Counted from the first letter of the stretch, positions 8,394 through 17,153 are shown. The stretch: DNA of 34,185 nucleotides from Pyrinomonadaceae bacterium (GCA_023717605.1 JAMQPH010000877.1:1-34185), one strand, 5' to 3'. The notes: generated by a model not told the origin, from the letters alone. Program-made: numbers and translations.

Positions 8394-8726
8394 ATGGTAA
8401 TTAACACTCTGTATGCCATGCAGCGTGCCAATGGTGACTGGTTCGCGCTTGATGACCACGGCAAGTTTCGCGTGCCAATCTTTCACAGCATCCGCGAGGC
8501 CATGATAGCTCGGTCGCGTGACACCGGGATGGAATGCTTTAAACCGGTGGTGTTGGATGAGGCTGCGTTTGTGAAACTTACAACCACGGATGAAGGAAAG
8601 GCTTGCTTCTGGCTTGTAGGCGATCCTTCTATCAATCTGAGCCGCGGTCGTGCGCTAGATCACGCTCAGCTCGCTCTAGTAATGCACAATGGTAACGGAC
8701 GACCGAAGGATAATGCAGTCGAATGA
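8394..8726 (+). CDS. Hypothetical protein
   Basis: 110 aa from the ATG at 8394; the frame is open back to 8226, but that extension is Arg-rich and unlike a conserved domain. The body has a compact, conserved-looking order: MQRANGDWFALDDHGKFRVPIF, a helix (SIREAMIARSRDTGMECF), then KPVVLDEAAFVKL...ACFWLVGDPS and LDHAQLALVM. It is soluble, with no signal peptide. I recognise no named domain. It leads the run of short rightward genes that ends at 9507. Confidence 0.65.
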   Translation: MVINTLYAMQRANGDWFALDDHGKFRVPIFHSIREAMIARSRDTGMECFKPVVLDEAAFVKLTTTDEGKACFWLVGDPSINLSRGRALDHAQLALVMHNGNGRPKDNAVE

Positions 8727-8904
8727 TGATTTGGTCATGCCGCAACTGTGGAACGATAATGCGCCTTTGGGCAGTAAGGTGCCCGAATTGCCGGAGCTCA
8801 GCTATCAGTTTGTTGCAAATAGGCGTCGTGGTTGGACTTGGAGTTCCGGCAGTGTATCTACTGCTCGGGCTGTTGTAGTAATCGCCTGTGACGGCATGGG
8901 CTAA
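8713..8904 (+). CDS. Possible very small hypothetical protein
   Basis: 63 aa, overlapping the 3' end of the preceding gene by 14 bp in another frame, an arrangement that would suit translational coupling. The sequence (LWNDNAPLGSKVPELPELSYQFVANRRRGWTWSSGS) resembles nothing I know. No ribosome site is visible. It may be a chance frame. Confidence 0.3.
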   Translation: MQSNDDLVMPQLWNDNAPLGSKVPELPELSYQFVANRRRGWTWSSGSVSTARAVVVIACDGMG

Positions 8905-8945
8905 CTTTATTCATGAGGACCGAGAAGGACCGAGAAGTAAACACT

Positions 8946-9239
8946 ATGGCTGTAACACACAAAGCTACGAGAAATGATTTCAGCGATGTTGCCAACGAAG
9001 GGGTGTGGCCGGGAATTGATTCGAGGTTTCGGCTAATTATCGTAGCCGGCTTGAGAACGAAGCAATTACTGCATGGGTCAAAGCCACGCATCGAGACTGA
9101 TCCGCTGAAACGAAGAAACACCACTATTGCGCTCGAGGAAGTGAAGCGAGGGTTGGTGCCCTTCACTGTCCCGGCTATGAAGGCCAACGACGGAGGCTTT
9201 GATCGACCCTTGAGTGGAAAGTCACAATCGATAGCGTAA
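8946..9239 (+). CDS. RNA polymerase omega subunit homologue (RpoZ-like)
   Basis: About 97 aa from the ATG at 8946 (108 aa from an ATG at 8913). The central part reads GIDSRFRLIIVAGLRTKQL, then PRIETD...KRRNTTIALEEVKRGLVPFTV, which matches the omega fold: the conserved R-F/Y-x-L-V/I-x-V-A-x-x-R-x-x-Q-L helix and the T-x-I-A-L-x-E-V/I-x-x-G motif. Omega binds the beta-prime C-terminus, helps assemble RNA polymerase and in many bacteria forms part of a ppGpp site. The usual bacterial rpoZ sits beside gmk; here the neighbours are short unknown genes and a Cro/CI regulator, so this is more likely an additional omega than the housekeeping copy. That needs the rest of the genome to settle. Confidence 0.82.
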   Translation: MAVTHKATRNDFSDVANEGVWPGIDSRFRLIIVAGLRTKQLLHGSKPRIETDPLKRRNTTIALEEVKRGLVPFTVPAMKANDGGFDRPLSGKSQSIA

Positions 9240-9258
9240 ACCGACCGAAAGCGACCAC

Positions 9259-9507
9259 ATGACGATGAACGGACTACGAGTCTATATCAAGCCCAATGGA
9301 ACCGATCTTCGCAACAGTCACGAGGTCTTCTATAGCCGGCGTGGGAATGGCCCCTACTATCGCTGGCTTTATGAGGAGAATGCTGCCCAATGGCGCGTCT
9401 CGCGGGTTATCTCAGCAGACTTCACACCGCAGTCACTAGCTATGGCCAGTTGGAAGGCCGTGCCGGTAGCTCTGCAAACCAGGTTAGGTGAACACTACCT
9501 GGAATAG
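9259..9507 (+). CDS. Small hypothetical protein
   Basis: 82 aa, 19 bp after the omega homologue and likely co-transcribed. The sequence is rich in aromatic residues: EVFYSRRGNGPYYRWLYEE, AQWRVSRV, then SLAMASWKAVPVALQTRLGEHYLE. The W-x-V/A-P-x-x-L-Q-x-R-L-x-E-H-Y ending looks conserved, and I have the impression of similar small proteins in Acidobacteria, but no function is known to me. No signal or membrane segment. A second ATG two codons in (9265) is an equally good start. Confidence 0.65.
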   Translation: MTMNGLRVYIKPNGTDLRNSHEVFYSRRGNGPYYRWLYEENAAQWRVSRVISADFTPQSLAMASWKAVPVALQTRLGEHYLE

Positions 9508-9561
9508 GGTAGAAACCTGACAGCATTGACGCCAACTAAAACAAGATAAGGAAGACGACTA

Positions 9562-10413
9562 TTGGTGACCGAGTCCACAATCAGTCCCGCTAAACAACAA
9601 AACTCGCCTAAACTTTCTCAGCTGAATTGGACCCACAGCTTTCTTGTCGTTAGCTTACATGCCGGCGGTCTCCTGGGGTTGTGGTTCTGGCCTCGGCCAG
9701 TTGACCTGGTCTTGTTTCTGGGCCTGTATCTGGCGACGACCTTCGCTATAGGCATCGGCTACCACCGTCTGCTCACGCATCGGGGCTTTGTGTCGCCTCG
9801 TTGGCTAAGACGCCTGCTCGCGTGGATGGGCGCCGCCGCATTGCAAGGAGGACCGGCGCGTTGGGCGGCGATTCACCGTCGTCACCACCAGATGGCCGAC
9901 AAACATGGCGATCCTCATTCACCACTGATGGGATTTCTACACGCGCACGTGGGATGGGTGATGACTCGCGACGCAAAAGAGGGAAGCGATTACCGGGAGA
10001 TTGTCCCTGACGTATCCGGAAGCGATCCCTGGTTGCGGGTCCTTGATTACAAGGTTCTGTTCGTTATGCCCTGGGTGCTTACTGCGCTGTTTTGTTTCGC
10101 GGTCGCGGGCTGGCGTGGTGTGTTATGGGGAACCGTGCTCAGAACCTTGACCTTGTGGCACTTGACCTGGTGCATTAATAGCGTGTGCCATGTCCTGGGA
10201 AAACGCCCGAATATGACTCGAGACGAGAGCCGGAACGTCTGGTGGCTGGGACTCTTAACGCTCGGAGAAGGCTGGCACAACAACCATCACGCGCGGCCGG
10301 CGGCTGCAGTGCACGGCTGGCGTTGGTATCAGATCGACGTCTCAGGATACGTGATTCGACTGTTGGCCCGGCTGGGCCTGATCCGGAACGTCGTGAGAGA
10401 ACCTCAGATCTAG
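9562..10413 (+). CDS. Membrane fatty-acid (acyl-CoA delta-9 type) desaturase
   Basis: 283 aa; TTG at 9562 or GTG at 9565, with AAGGAAG (9548-9554) at proper spacing. An integral-membrane di-iron enzyme that would introduce a cis double bond into saturated acyl chains. The three histidine boxes are present in order: HRLLTH (about 70), HRRHH (about 107) and HNNHH near residue 242, which with an upstream His in the LTWCINSVCH region supply the di-iron ligands. Hydrophobic segments at about 28-65 and 165-195 fit the usual four-helix layout. It is paralogous to the desaturase at 20185, with all boxes shared. It is convergent with the MarC-type gene. Confidence 0.92.
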   Translation: MVTESTISPAKQQNSPKLSQLNWTHSFLVVSLHAGGLLGLWFWPRPVDLVLFLGLYLATTFAIGIGYHRLLTHRGFVSPRWLRRLLAWMGAAALQGGPARWAAIHRRHHQMADKHGDPHSPLMGFLHAHVGWVMTRDAKEGSDYREIVPDVSGSDPWLRVLDYKVLFVMPWVLTALFCFAVAGWRGVLWGTVLRTLTLWHLTWCINSVCHVLGKRPNMTRDESRNVWWLGLLTLGEGWHNNHHARPAAAVHGWRWYQIDVSGYVIRLLARLGLIRNVVREPQI

Positions 10414-10460
10414 CCGGCCACGCCGTTCCTGTTTGGAACAATCCAACATCGCTTTGGCCT

Positions 10461-11105
10461 TCAGCGAGACATGAGCGAAGTGTAGTACCCGCTAACGCCG
10501 TTTAAAACGTACTGTACAGCCAGCGCTGCCAAAACGATTCCCATTACCCGCGTGGCAATGTGCACGCCACCCTCACCTAGTAGCGCGATGAGCCGGGCTC
10601 CCAGATACAAAGAAATAAAAGTTACCAAAAACACCAGGGCGGTCGCCAACGCGACGGCAAACAACCGGCGCGGATCGCTGTTGACTTGCGAAGTGAGCAG
10701 CAGAATCGTGGCGATCAGACCCGGACCTGAGAGCATCGGAATTGCCAACGGGAAGACTGAGATGTCTTGCCCCATCGAACCGCGTTCTCTACCGTCGGGG
10801 GCTTGCAGGCCACCACGTTGTCCGAACAACATCGGCATTGCAGTGGCGAAAAGAAGGACGCCGCCACTAATAGCAAAGGCGTACACTGTGACGCCGAGGT
10901 AGGAGAGTACCGCGCGGCCTGCGAGCAGGAAGAAGAGCGCGACTCCGAAAGCTATCAGTACTGCTCGAGTCAGAATCTTGCGCCGCCGCGCCGGCTCTTC
11001 ACCCTTAGTAAGAGCAACGAAGATAGGCACGACTCCCGGCGGGTCGACCACGACCAGCAGAGTGACAAAAGCTGCCAGCCCAAATCGCATTAGATCCTGA
11101 TCCAT
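10461..11105 (-). CDS. MarC/UPF0056 family integral membrane protein
   Basis: 214 aa with six hydrophobic segments (about 8-28, 42-62, 66-90, 115-138, 148-170, 180-202). The family signature is clear: LLVVVDPPGVVPIFVALT in the first helix and PLAIPMLSGPGLIATILLL in the fourth. MarC proteins are inner-membrane proteins often annotated as putative amino-acid or antibiotic transporters; the original link of E. coli marC to multiple antibiotic resistance was not upheld, so substrate is unknown. The loop at 93-112 is charged (RGGLQAPDGRERGS). It stands alone, divergent from the PQQ dehydrogenase gene. Confidence 0.92.
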   Translation of the reverse strand: MDQDLMRFGLAAFVTLLVVVDPPGVVPIFVALTKGEEPARRRKILTRAVLIAFGVALFFLLAGRAVLSYLGVTVYAFAISGGVLLFATAMPMLFGQRGGLQAPDGRERGSMGQDISVFPLAIPMLSGPGLIATILLLTSQVNSDPRRLFAVALATALVFLVTFISLYLGARLIALLGEGGVHIATRVMGIVLAALAVQYVLNGVSGYYTSLMSR

Positions 11106-11292
11106 CTGAAGTCTCCGGCCACGACAATAAACTGCCGTCCCAGGTTGTGCAAACCTATCTCATCATAGGGTTTTAAAGGCCAGCGGAGTAGTGGCCTGAT
11201 TAAATGTCTTTCTACGCGGAGCTTCATGAGCTACACTGATCCAGTCTCCTGCCCCCCCTCAACCAACACCCGATATCAAGAACGGAAGGTGT

Positions 11293-13698
11293 ATGAAGTC
11301 ACGTGTTCATGTTGTGTGGGTTCTTCTGGGCGCTTGCCTGTTCGCGACCCTGCTAACGGGGGCCGCAGGCCCGACCGTAATGGAGACGGCCATTGCCCAG
11401 TCGTCCGAATTGCCTTCGCTCTTATTGGCGTCTCCAATTAGCGGGCTGACGCAGCCGGTCAGCATCACGCACGCAGCCGACGGTAGCGGGCGGATCTTTG
11501 TCGCCCAGCAGAACGGGCAAATCCGCATCATCAGAAACGGGACACTGTCTTCGACGCCGTTCCTCAATATCAGTACACGGATCTCGACGGGCGGCGAACG
11601 TGGCCTCCTGGGACTCGCTTTTCCTCCCGGCTTTGCGACCAAGCAATACTTCTACGTCAACTACACCAATCCAGCCGGCAACATTGTGATCGCCCGCTAC
11701 CGAGTTAGTGTGGGTAACGCCGACATTGCTGACTTCAACAGTGAACAAATCGTCCTGGGCGTCGACCATCCGACGCACGCGAATCACAATGGCGGACAGC
11801 TGGCCTTCAGTCCGCTAGACGGCTTCCTCTACATTGGCACAGGTGATGGGGGGTCGGGCGGCGATCCGGATAATCGCGGGCAGGACCGCAACAACCTCCT
11901 CGGAAAGATTCTGCGTATCGATGTCGAGACAGGAAGTCCCACAACCTACACCGTGCCCCCGAGCAATCCGTTTGTAGGAACAGGATTTCGACCTGAAATA
12001 TGGGCTTGGGGAATGCGAAACCCGTGGCGTTTTTCGTTCGACCGCCAGACAAGTGATCTTTTCGTCGCCGACGTGGGTCAGGGCAATTGGGAGGAAGTAA
12101 ATTTTCAGCCGGCCGCGAGCACCGGCGGTGAGAATTACGGCTGGCGGATCATGGAAGGTTTCCACTGCTTCAATCCATTAACCAACTGCAACATGACAGG
12201 ATTGACGCTTCCCGTCACCGAGTATGGCCACGGTCTGGGATGTTCGGTTACGGGTGGGTATGTGTATCGGGGAACGACATACCCGCGCATGCAGGGTTTG
12301 TTTTTTTACGGCGACTTCTGCTCGGGACGAATCTGGGGATTACGGCAAGTGAGCGGAGCCTGGCAAGCCACCGAACTGCTCGACACCAGCATTGGCATTT
12401 CTACTTTCGGCGAAGATGAACAGGGAAACCTCTACGTCGCAAACTACAATAACGGCACCATCTTCAGTGTAACCGACAACGCACCCGCGCCAACTCCAAC
12501 TCCGACCCCTTCACCGACCCCGATCACTTCAACCGTGCAGTTCAACTCTGCGCAATTTCAAGTCATAGAGGACTGCACAAGCGTGATTGTCGGTGTCACT
12601 CGAACCGGGGCAACGGGTGCAGCTCAAACAGTCGGATACATAACCAACGAGAACTCAGCCAACCAAGAGTCCGATTTTACTCACGCTGAAGGTACCCTGG
12701 TGTTTGGTCCCGGCGAAACAGAGAAGACCTTCGCCGTGCTCATCACCGATGATGCTTACGCTGAAGGCACGGAGAACCTGACTGTGGAGTTGAGGAATCC
12801 GGCCGGCGGGACAAGTCTCGGCAACCAGAGTATGGTACCGCTCGTTATCACCGATGATGAGACGGTTAACGGAACCACAAACCCGATTGATGACAACACA
12901 ACTTTCGCAGCTCAGCACTACCATGATTTTCTGAACCGTCAGTCGGACCCTCAAGGCCTGGCGTTCTGGACAGGCCAGCTTCAGCTATGCGGTTCAGACC
13001 CAGTCTGTCTCACGGACCGCCGTGAAAATGTTTCCGCGGCCTTTTTCCTTTCCATAGAATTTCAAAGCACGGGCTTCCTCGTGGTCCGTACATACAAGGC
13101 TTCGTTCACCGACAGTACCGCGCGCCCGCGCGGACTACCGCGTTACAGCGAGTTCCTACGCGACACTCAGGAAGTTGGTAGAGACGTTGTCGTTGGGCAG
13201 GTGAATTGGGAACAGCAACTTGCCGCTAACATGCTCAGCTTTGCCAGAACCTGGGTGCAGCGTGCCGACTTCGTCGCCAGTTTTCCCACCAGCATGCCGG
13301 CGGCTGCATATGTGGACGGCTTGTTTGCGAATTTGCAGGTCGTTCCGACTACGGCCGAGCGCAATGCAGCCATCGCCGAGTTCACTCCCGGCGACGTGAA
13401 CGGACGGGCTGATGCCCTGTTGTCCGTGATCAATAGCGGTTCGGTTTATGACCGGCAGTACAACCAGGCATTCGTGCTGATGCAATACATCGGCTACTTG
13501 AGACGAAATCCGAATGACGCGCCCGACACGAGCTACGCGGGGTTTGACTTCTGGCTTAACAAACTGAACCAGCACAGCCTGCCCGGCGAGGACGTGCGCA
13601 TTGATTCGGTTGCGCTGGGTCGCGTCAAGCGCGCTGAGATGATCAAGGCTTTTCTCGTGTCGGTCGAATTCCGTGAACGCTTCTGGCGGAGTCAGTAA
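11293..13698 (+). CDS. Secreted PQQ-dependent sugar dehydrogenase-like protein with Calx-beta and DUF4214 domains
   Basis: 801 aa; GGAAGG lies just before the ATG. Signal peptide at 1-35 (VVWVLLGACLFATLLTGAAG...IAQSS). Residues about 42-395 form a six-bladed soluble glucose/sorbosone dehydrogenase propeller: GLTQPVSITHAADGSGR, GERGLLGLAFPPGF, HNGGQLAFSP, YIGTGDGG, RNPWRFSFD, GENYGWR. HNGGQ carries the His that acts as base in soluble glucose dehydrogenase. A Thr/Pro linker (TPTPTPSPTP, about 398-408) leads to a Calx-beta domain (about 412-525, ITDDAYAEGTE, probable calcium binding). Then come DUF4214-type helical repeats (about 535-801, YHDFLNRQSDPQGLAFWTGQL and YLRRNPNDAPD...FDFWLNKL). Probably extracellular; the C-terminal half may anchor or bind polymers. 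PQQ binding is inferred from homology. Confidence 0.92.
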   Translation: MKSRVHVVWVLLGACLFATLLTGAAGPTVMETAIAQSSELPSLLLASPISGLTQPVSITHAADGSGRIFVAQQNGQIRIIRNGTLSSTPFLNISTRISTGGERGLLGLAFPPGFATKQYFYVNYTNPAGNIVIARYRVSVGNADIADFNSEQIVLGVDHPTHANHNGGQLAFSPLDGFLYIGTGDGGSGGDPDNRGQDRNNLLGKILRIDVETGSPTTYTVPPSNPFVGTGFRPEIWAWGMRNPWRFSFDRQTSDLFVADVGQGNWEEVNFQPAASTGGENYGWRIMEGFHCFNPLTNCNMTGLTLPVTEYGHGLGCSVTGGYVYRGTTYPRMQGLFFYGDFCSGRIWGLRQVSGAWQATELLDTSIGISTFGEDEQGNLYVANYNNGTIFSVTDNAPAPTPTPTPSPTPITSTVQFNSAQFQVIEDCTSVIVGVTRTGATGAAQTVGYITNENSANQESDFTHAEGTLVFGPGETEKTFAVLITDDAYAEGTENLTVELRNPAGGTSLGNQSMVPLVITDDETVNGTTNPIDDNTTFAAQHYHDFLNRQSDPQGLAFWTGQLQLCGSDPVCLTDRRENVSAAFFLSIEFQSTGFLVVRTYKASFTDSTARPRGLPRYSEFLRDTQEVGRDVVVGQVNWEQQLAANMLSFARTWVQRADFVASFPTSMPAAAYVDGLFANLQVVPTTAERNAAIAEFTPGDVNGRADALLSVINSGSVYDRQYNQAFVLMQYIGYLRRNPNDAPDTSYAGFDFWLNKLNQHSLPGEDVRIDSVALGRVKRAEMIKAFLVSVEFRERFWRSQ

Positions 13699-13791
13699 GA
13701 CTGGTGTTGGGGTTAACTGGAGCCAGTCCGAAATCTAACCTCGGATTTACTCGGACAACAAATCTGAAACAACCGTTCAATCCGTAAGCAT

Positions 13792-14256
13792 ATGTCAAAA
13801 GCTGAGGCGGTCTATAGGAAAATGGCAACCGAGTGGTCCGATAGGGATACAACAACCCACCAGGACCACGTTATTGCGCATGTGATAGGCGCAACCGTGC
13901 TCGGCCATTTCATTCACGATCTGGCCTTGTATGTGCTGCTCGATATCGGATTCATTTGGACGATCTATCTGGACGGCGAAATGGGTTTACTGCCGCACCC
14001 AGTAACGGTTGGCGAGTTGGATGCCGACGAAGACAAACGATCAGAGATTCAAGTTGACATCGAGCTGCTACTCCGCGAAGGACTTCGCGCCGAAGGACTA
14101 AGACAGCTTACTCCTGCGCCGGTGCATTGTCTGATCGAAGAAGTTACGTTTCACACCAGGGGCGATGAACGAAGGCTGTTGATTGCAGGCGAGGAAGACA
14201 GCTTGACAGTGGATACATCATTGAGTACCGGTGAGATAAAGGTTCAAGGGGTCTAA
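13792..14256 (+). CDS. Hypothetical protein
   Basis: 154 aa, soluble, acidic, with no signal peptide. The N-terminal half is histidine-rich and hydrophobic (HQDHVIAHVIGATVLGHFIHDLALYVLLDIGFIWTIYLDGEMGL could be a packed helix pair); the C-terminal half is charged with a final beta hairpin (RRLLIAGEEDSLTVDTS). I do not recognise a named family. The ATG has no clear ribosome site. It ends about 140 bp before a strong hairpin. The end-to-end open frame and protein-like composition support a real gene. Confidence 0.65.
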   Translation: MSKAEAVYRKMATEWSDRDTTTHQDHVIAHVIGATVLGHFIHDLALYVLLDIGFIWTIYLDGEMGLLPHPVTVGELDADEDKRSEIQVDIELLLREGLRAEGLRQLTPAPVHCLIEEVTFHTRGDERRLLIAGEEDSLTVDTSLSTGEIKVQGV

Positions 14257-14398
14257 AAATACTTCGAAAGGGAACCCTCTGGGCGTGCAAAATTGAGGGG
14301 CGGGGCTCAAGACAAATGCGTTGTAGGGTGTCACTCCGGGAGCGCGCCCTTTCCGCAGTAACTTGGGAGGCCCACAGAGTTGACGCGCCACAATTACT

Positions 14399-14436
14399 AG
14401 CGCCGCAGTTCCTGAGAACTGCGGCGCTGCTTGTTT
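14399..14436 (+). terminator. Strong hairpin terminator between convergent genes
   Basis: A perfect 13-bp stem (14399-14411 with 14416-14428) and a 4-nt loop CTGA, followed on the plus strand by GCTTGTTTTG. It separates the hypothetical gene ending at 14256 from the leftward BON gene ending at 14453 and probably serves both. Confidence 0.8.
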
Positions 14437-14452
14437 TGAGCTGGAGGAGTAA

Positions 14453-15034
14453 TCAGCCGCTAACGATGATCTGATTGTCGACTTGCTTTACGCCCTTGAC
14501 GTTGCGGACCATCTTTTCAAACTGCGATTTAAGGCCCTCGCTCTTTACAGTTCCAATCAACGTTGCTTTGCCATCTAGTACCGAGACTGTGATCCCCAAT
14601 GGCCCGAACGTGGGATCTTCCAGAATCTTCTTGTCTATCTCAATCTGGATCGCGGCATCATTTGAACCGCTTGAGGTTGAGCTACCCGCTCCGGGCTGAG
14701 TGACGATAATCGGCGCTTGCTGCGGTGCCGGCGGCGCCTGCTGAATAATTACGGGCGGTTGCTGCGCAGGCTGCTGCACAATGGTGGTTGGTGGCGGTGC
14801 GGTTTGCTGGGCCGCGAGATTGTCGTTCGCGGTTTCGATTGTTTGGCCGCTCATCAGAAACAACACAAGTATCGTGACCAGGGCAACTCCCAGCACCACG
14901 ATCACGCCTACTGTTGCTCCTGAGACGCCTTCGCGATCAGGCCCTCTGACTGCTTCTGTTTGTGTGACTTCACGCCGGGCCGTAGGTGTTTCAACGACTA
15001 CTCTACTTCTTTTTGACTCTGCTTCGTAAGCCAT
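14453..15034 (-). CDS. Membrane-anchored BON-domain protein
   Basis: 193 aa; AGGAGGAAG precedes the ATG. The N-terminus (1-38) is cytosolic and charged, followed by one transmembrane helix (about 40-62, GATVGVIVVLGVALVTILVLFLM). A Gln/Pro/Ala-rich linker (75-120, QQPAQQPPVIIQQAPPAPQQ) then carries a single BON domain to the exterior (about 128-193: AIQIEIDKKILEDPTFGPLGITVSV...GKATLIGTV...VKGVKQVDNQIIV). BON domains bind phospholipid or assist envelope proteins (OsmY, Kbp). The role is probably envelope maintenance; nothing in the context narrows it. Confidence 0.88.
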   Translation of the reverse strand: MAYEAESKRSRVVVETPTARREVTQTEAVRGPDREGVSGATVGVIVVLGVALVTILVLFLMSGQTIETANDNLAAQQTAPPPTTIVQQPAQQPPVIIQQAPPAPQQAPIIVTQPGAGSSTSSGSNDAAIQIEIDKKILEDPTFGPLGITVSVLDGKATLIGTVKSEGLKSQFEKMVRNVKGVKQVDNQIIVSG

Positions 15035-15321
15035 CTGCTTCCTCCTATGATTGAGTCCGGTCCAGACCAGACCTCTTGAACATTCAGTTCGGAACTCGAC
15101 TATCTAATTTGAATACTCGTACTAGTGTGACGATGAGCAATCGGCATTCCCGCTGCCAGAAAGTTGCTCTTACTTCCAGGGAATGTATAAACGCTTCAGG
15201 ATTTTGAGAGATTTGAGTGGAGAGATCATTAAGGTTACCGGCACCGGCTTTGGGCATCCGTATGATTTCGATTCTCCCTCGTCAGGGGTCCGGGGTCAGA
15301 TTGAGACACCCTCCAAGCGGC

Positions 15322-15501
15322 GTAAATCGTGAATCGTAAATCGTAAATCGTAGATCTTGGGCGAGAACTGAACGGGACTTATGTCCGGCGATGTCTCTTC
15401 GAACGTTCTTACTGTTGGTAGCCTGAACCTGGCGAGCGCGGCGGCCATTCGGGCGTTCCGATTTCCCATTTACGATTCACGATTTACGATTTACGCTATT
15501 C
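15322..15501. repeat. Inverted pair of heptamer arrays ahead of the deacetylase gene
   Basis: Left array 15322-15356: five 7-base units GTAAATC, GTGAATC, GTAAATC, GTAAATC, GTAGATC. Right array 15467-15501 is the complement pattern: CATTTAC, GATTCAC, GATTTAC, GATTTAC, GCTATTC. It ends three bases before the ATG at 15505. About 110 bases lie between. This fills much of the 470-bp gap 15035-15504. Outside the arrays the gap shows only GGGGTCC-GGGGTCA near 15290 and, near 15060-15120, the presumed promoter of the BON gene. Confidence 0.9.
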
Positions 15502-15504
15502 ACG

Positions 15505-16449
15505 ATGACTACAGCAATCGTTTACCACCCTGTGTTCCAGGAGCATGACACCGGACCCGGTCATCCAGAGTCTCCCTCACGTTACACAGTGGTGATGAAC
15601 GCGCTGCGTGGAGACACTGAACTCTGGCCCAGGCTGCTTGAGACTCAGGCGAGGGAAGCACCACGTGGGGATGTTCAGGCGTGCCATACTCCGCAGCATT
15701 ACAAGGCTGTGGAGCGGGCTGTGAGCGAAGGCGTTGGTTACCTGGACGCCGACACAGTGGTTTCCATGCGCTCGATGGATGCAGCTCTGCGCGGCGCGGG
15801 AGCGGCTTGTCAGGCAATCGACCTGGTTATGAGTGGCGAAGCAACCAATGCCTTTGTTCCGGTGCGCCCTCCTGGTCATCACGCCACAGCTGAGCGCTCG
15901 ATGGGCTTCTGTCTCTTCAACAATGTCGCTGTGGCGGCTCGATACGCGCAAAACCATTATGCAGAGATCGAGCGGGTGGCGATTGTCGATTGGGATGTGC
16001 ATCACGGGAACGGTACGCAGGGTATTTTCTATGACGACCCAGCCGTCTTCTTCTTTTCAATGCATCAATATCCCTGGTACCCGGGGACTGGCTCGCGCGG
16101 CGAAACTGGCGTTGGCCGGGGGAAGAACTACACGCTGAATGTTCCAGTGAAAGCCCAAACGCGGGCCGGAGAACAGAGACGAATGTTCGACGCGGCGCTT
16201 GATGAGATAGCCTCGAAGTTCAAACCTGACCTCGTGATTTTGTCCGCGGGTTTTGATTCACACCAGGGCGACCCGCTGGGTCAACTGCTGCTCGAAGACG
16301 TGGACTTCATTGCGATGACACAGGCAGTGAAGCAATGGGCGGGCGACACCTGTAAGGGGCGGGTCGTTTCGTGCCTGGAAGGCGGGTACAACCTGCACAC
16401 GCTTGGTCAAACGGTACTCGCGCACGTTGCTGCACTGTATCGAGACTAG
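15505..16449 (+). CDS. Histone deacetylase-family (AcuC/acetylpolyamine-type) zinc deacetylase
   Basis: 314 aa, the usual length for bacterial HDAC-like enzymes. Catalytic elements: the His pair at 125-126 in RPPGHH, the zinc ligands Asp164 and His166 in [11 protein letters not shown], and the third ligand Asp251 in SAGFDSH. CLEGGYN near 290 and the substrate-side GTGSRGE loop are also present. Substrates in the family include acetyl-lysine, acetylpolyamines and small amides; none can be chosen from sequence. It is cytosolic. The start is unusual: the heptamer array runs to within three bases of the ATG and no ribosome-binding purine run is visible, so translation may depend on a leaderless or weak start. 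Confidence 0.93.
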   Translation: MTTAIVYHPVFQEHDTGPGHPESPSRYTVVMNALRGDTELWPRLLETQAREAPRGDVQACHTPQHYKAVERAVSEGVGYLDADTVVSMRSMDAALRGAGAACQAIDLVMSGEATNAFVPVRPPGHHATAERSMGFCLFNNVAVAARYAQNHYAEIERVAIVDWDVHHGNGTQGIFYDDPAVFFFSMHQYPWYPGTGSRGETGVGRGKNYTLNVPVKAQTRAGEQRRMFDAALDEIASKFKPDLVILSAGFDSHQGDPLGQLLLEDVDFIAMTQAVKQWAGDTCKGRVVSCLEGGYNLHTLGQTVLAHVAALYRD

Positions 16450-16707
16450 CAGTCAGGACGCTGACACGATTCCCGTCTCGCCAGACCCGGATAAAAGTTT
16501 GAATAGAAGCGTTGCGGTGGAGTAAACTCTGGCGCACTTAGACCGTTTCGGGACGCGATGCCTGAGGGGTTAGGTTGAGAGCCGCTACAAAGTTCTGGCC
16601 ACTCTTGAACCAGCCAATCGTTAAGCCGTAAGACAAGCTAGTGTCACCGCTCCCAAACCCACAGAGGGCAGACACCTCAGTTTCGTCCTTCCAGGAGAAA
16701 AAGCGTC

Positions 16708-17007
16708 ATGCCAGACCTTGAAATCACGTGCACGGAATGTGGAAACCCCTTCCCGTTCACCGAACGCGAACAGGAGTATTACAAAGAACGTAATCTGACT
16801 CACCCAAAACGATGCAAGCCCTGCCGAGATGCGCGTCGAGCAAACTTTGGCGGCTCAAGAGGGCCAGGCGGAGAGCGGCAGCGATTCGACATCACCTGCG
16901 ATCAATGCGGAAAAGCGGACACCGTACCGTTCAAGCCATCCAGCGGCCGACCGGTGCTCTGTGGCGAATGTTTTAGTGCAAGTCGAGCAAGTCAGCAGGG
17001 AACATAG
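16708..17007 (+). CDS. Double zinc-ribbon protein (zf-trcl plus CxxC-x17-CxxC)
   Basis: 99 aa; AGGAG lies about 10 bp before the ATG. Two zinc modules are visible: CTEC with CKPC 24 residues on (residues 8-39, the probable zinc-ribbon domain with FTEREQEYY), and CDQC...CGEC with exactly 17 residues between (about 64-88), the CxxC-x17-CxxC signature. A Gly/Arg-rich linker (GGSRGPGGERQR) joins them and suggests nucleic-acid contact. The function is unknown; such proteins are widespread in Acidobacteria and Chloroflexi. It stands alone, with about 258 bp upstream in which I see no clear motif. Confidence 0.88.
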   Translation: MPDLEITCTECGNPFPFTEREQEYYKERNLTHPKRCKPCRDARRANFGGSRGPGGERQRFDITCDQCGKADTVPFKPSSGRPVLCGECFSASRASQQGT

Positions 17008-17153
17008 CTGGATTTCGATATCAGAACAGCCAGCCGGAAGTCTCCCGAGCAATTGTTACTGGCACGTGCGCTCGCTTGGAATAAAAAAAGGTTTACGCAG
17101 CAAGCAATTTCCTTAGAGGGATTTCTGCGCCTTTCATGCAGTAAGATTTTGCA

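Noticed and set aside
15322-15356. CRISPR-like array.
   Set aside because: Units are 7 bases with no spacers, and no cas genes are present.
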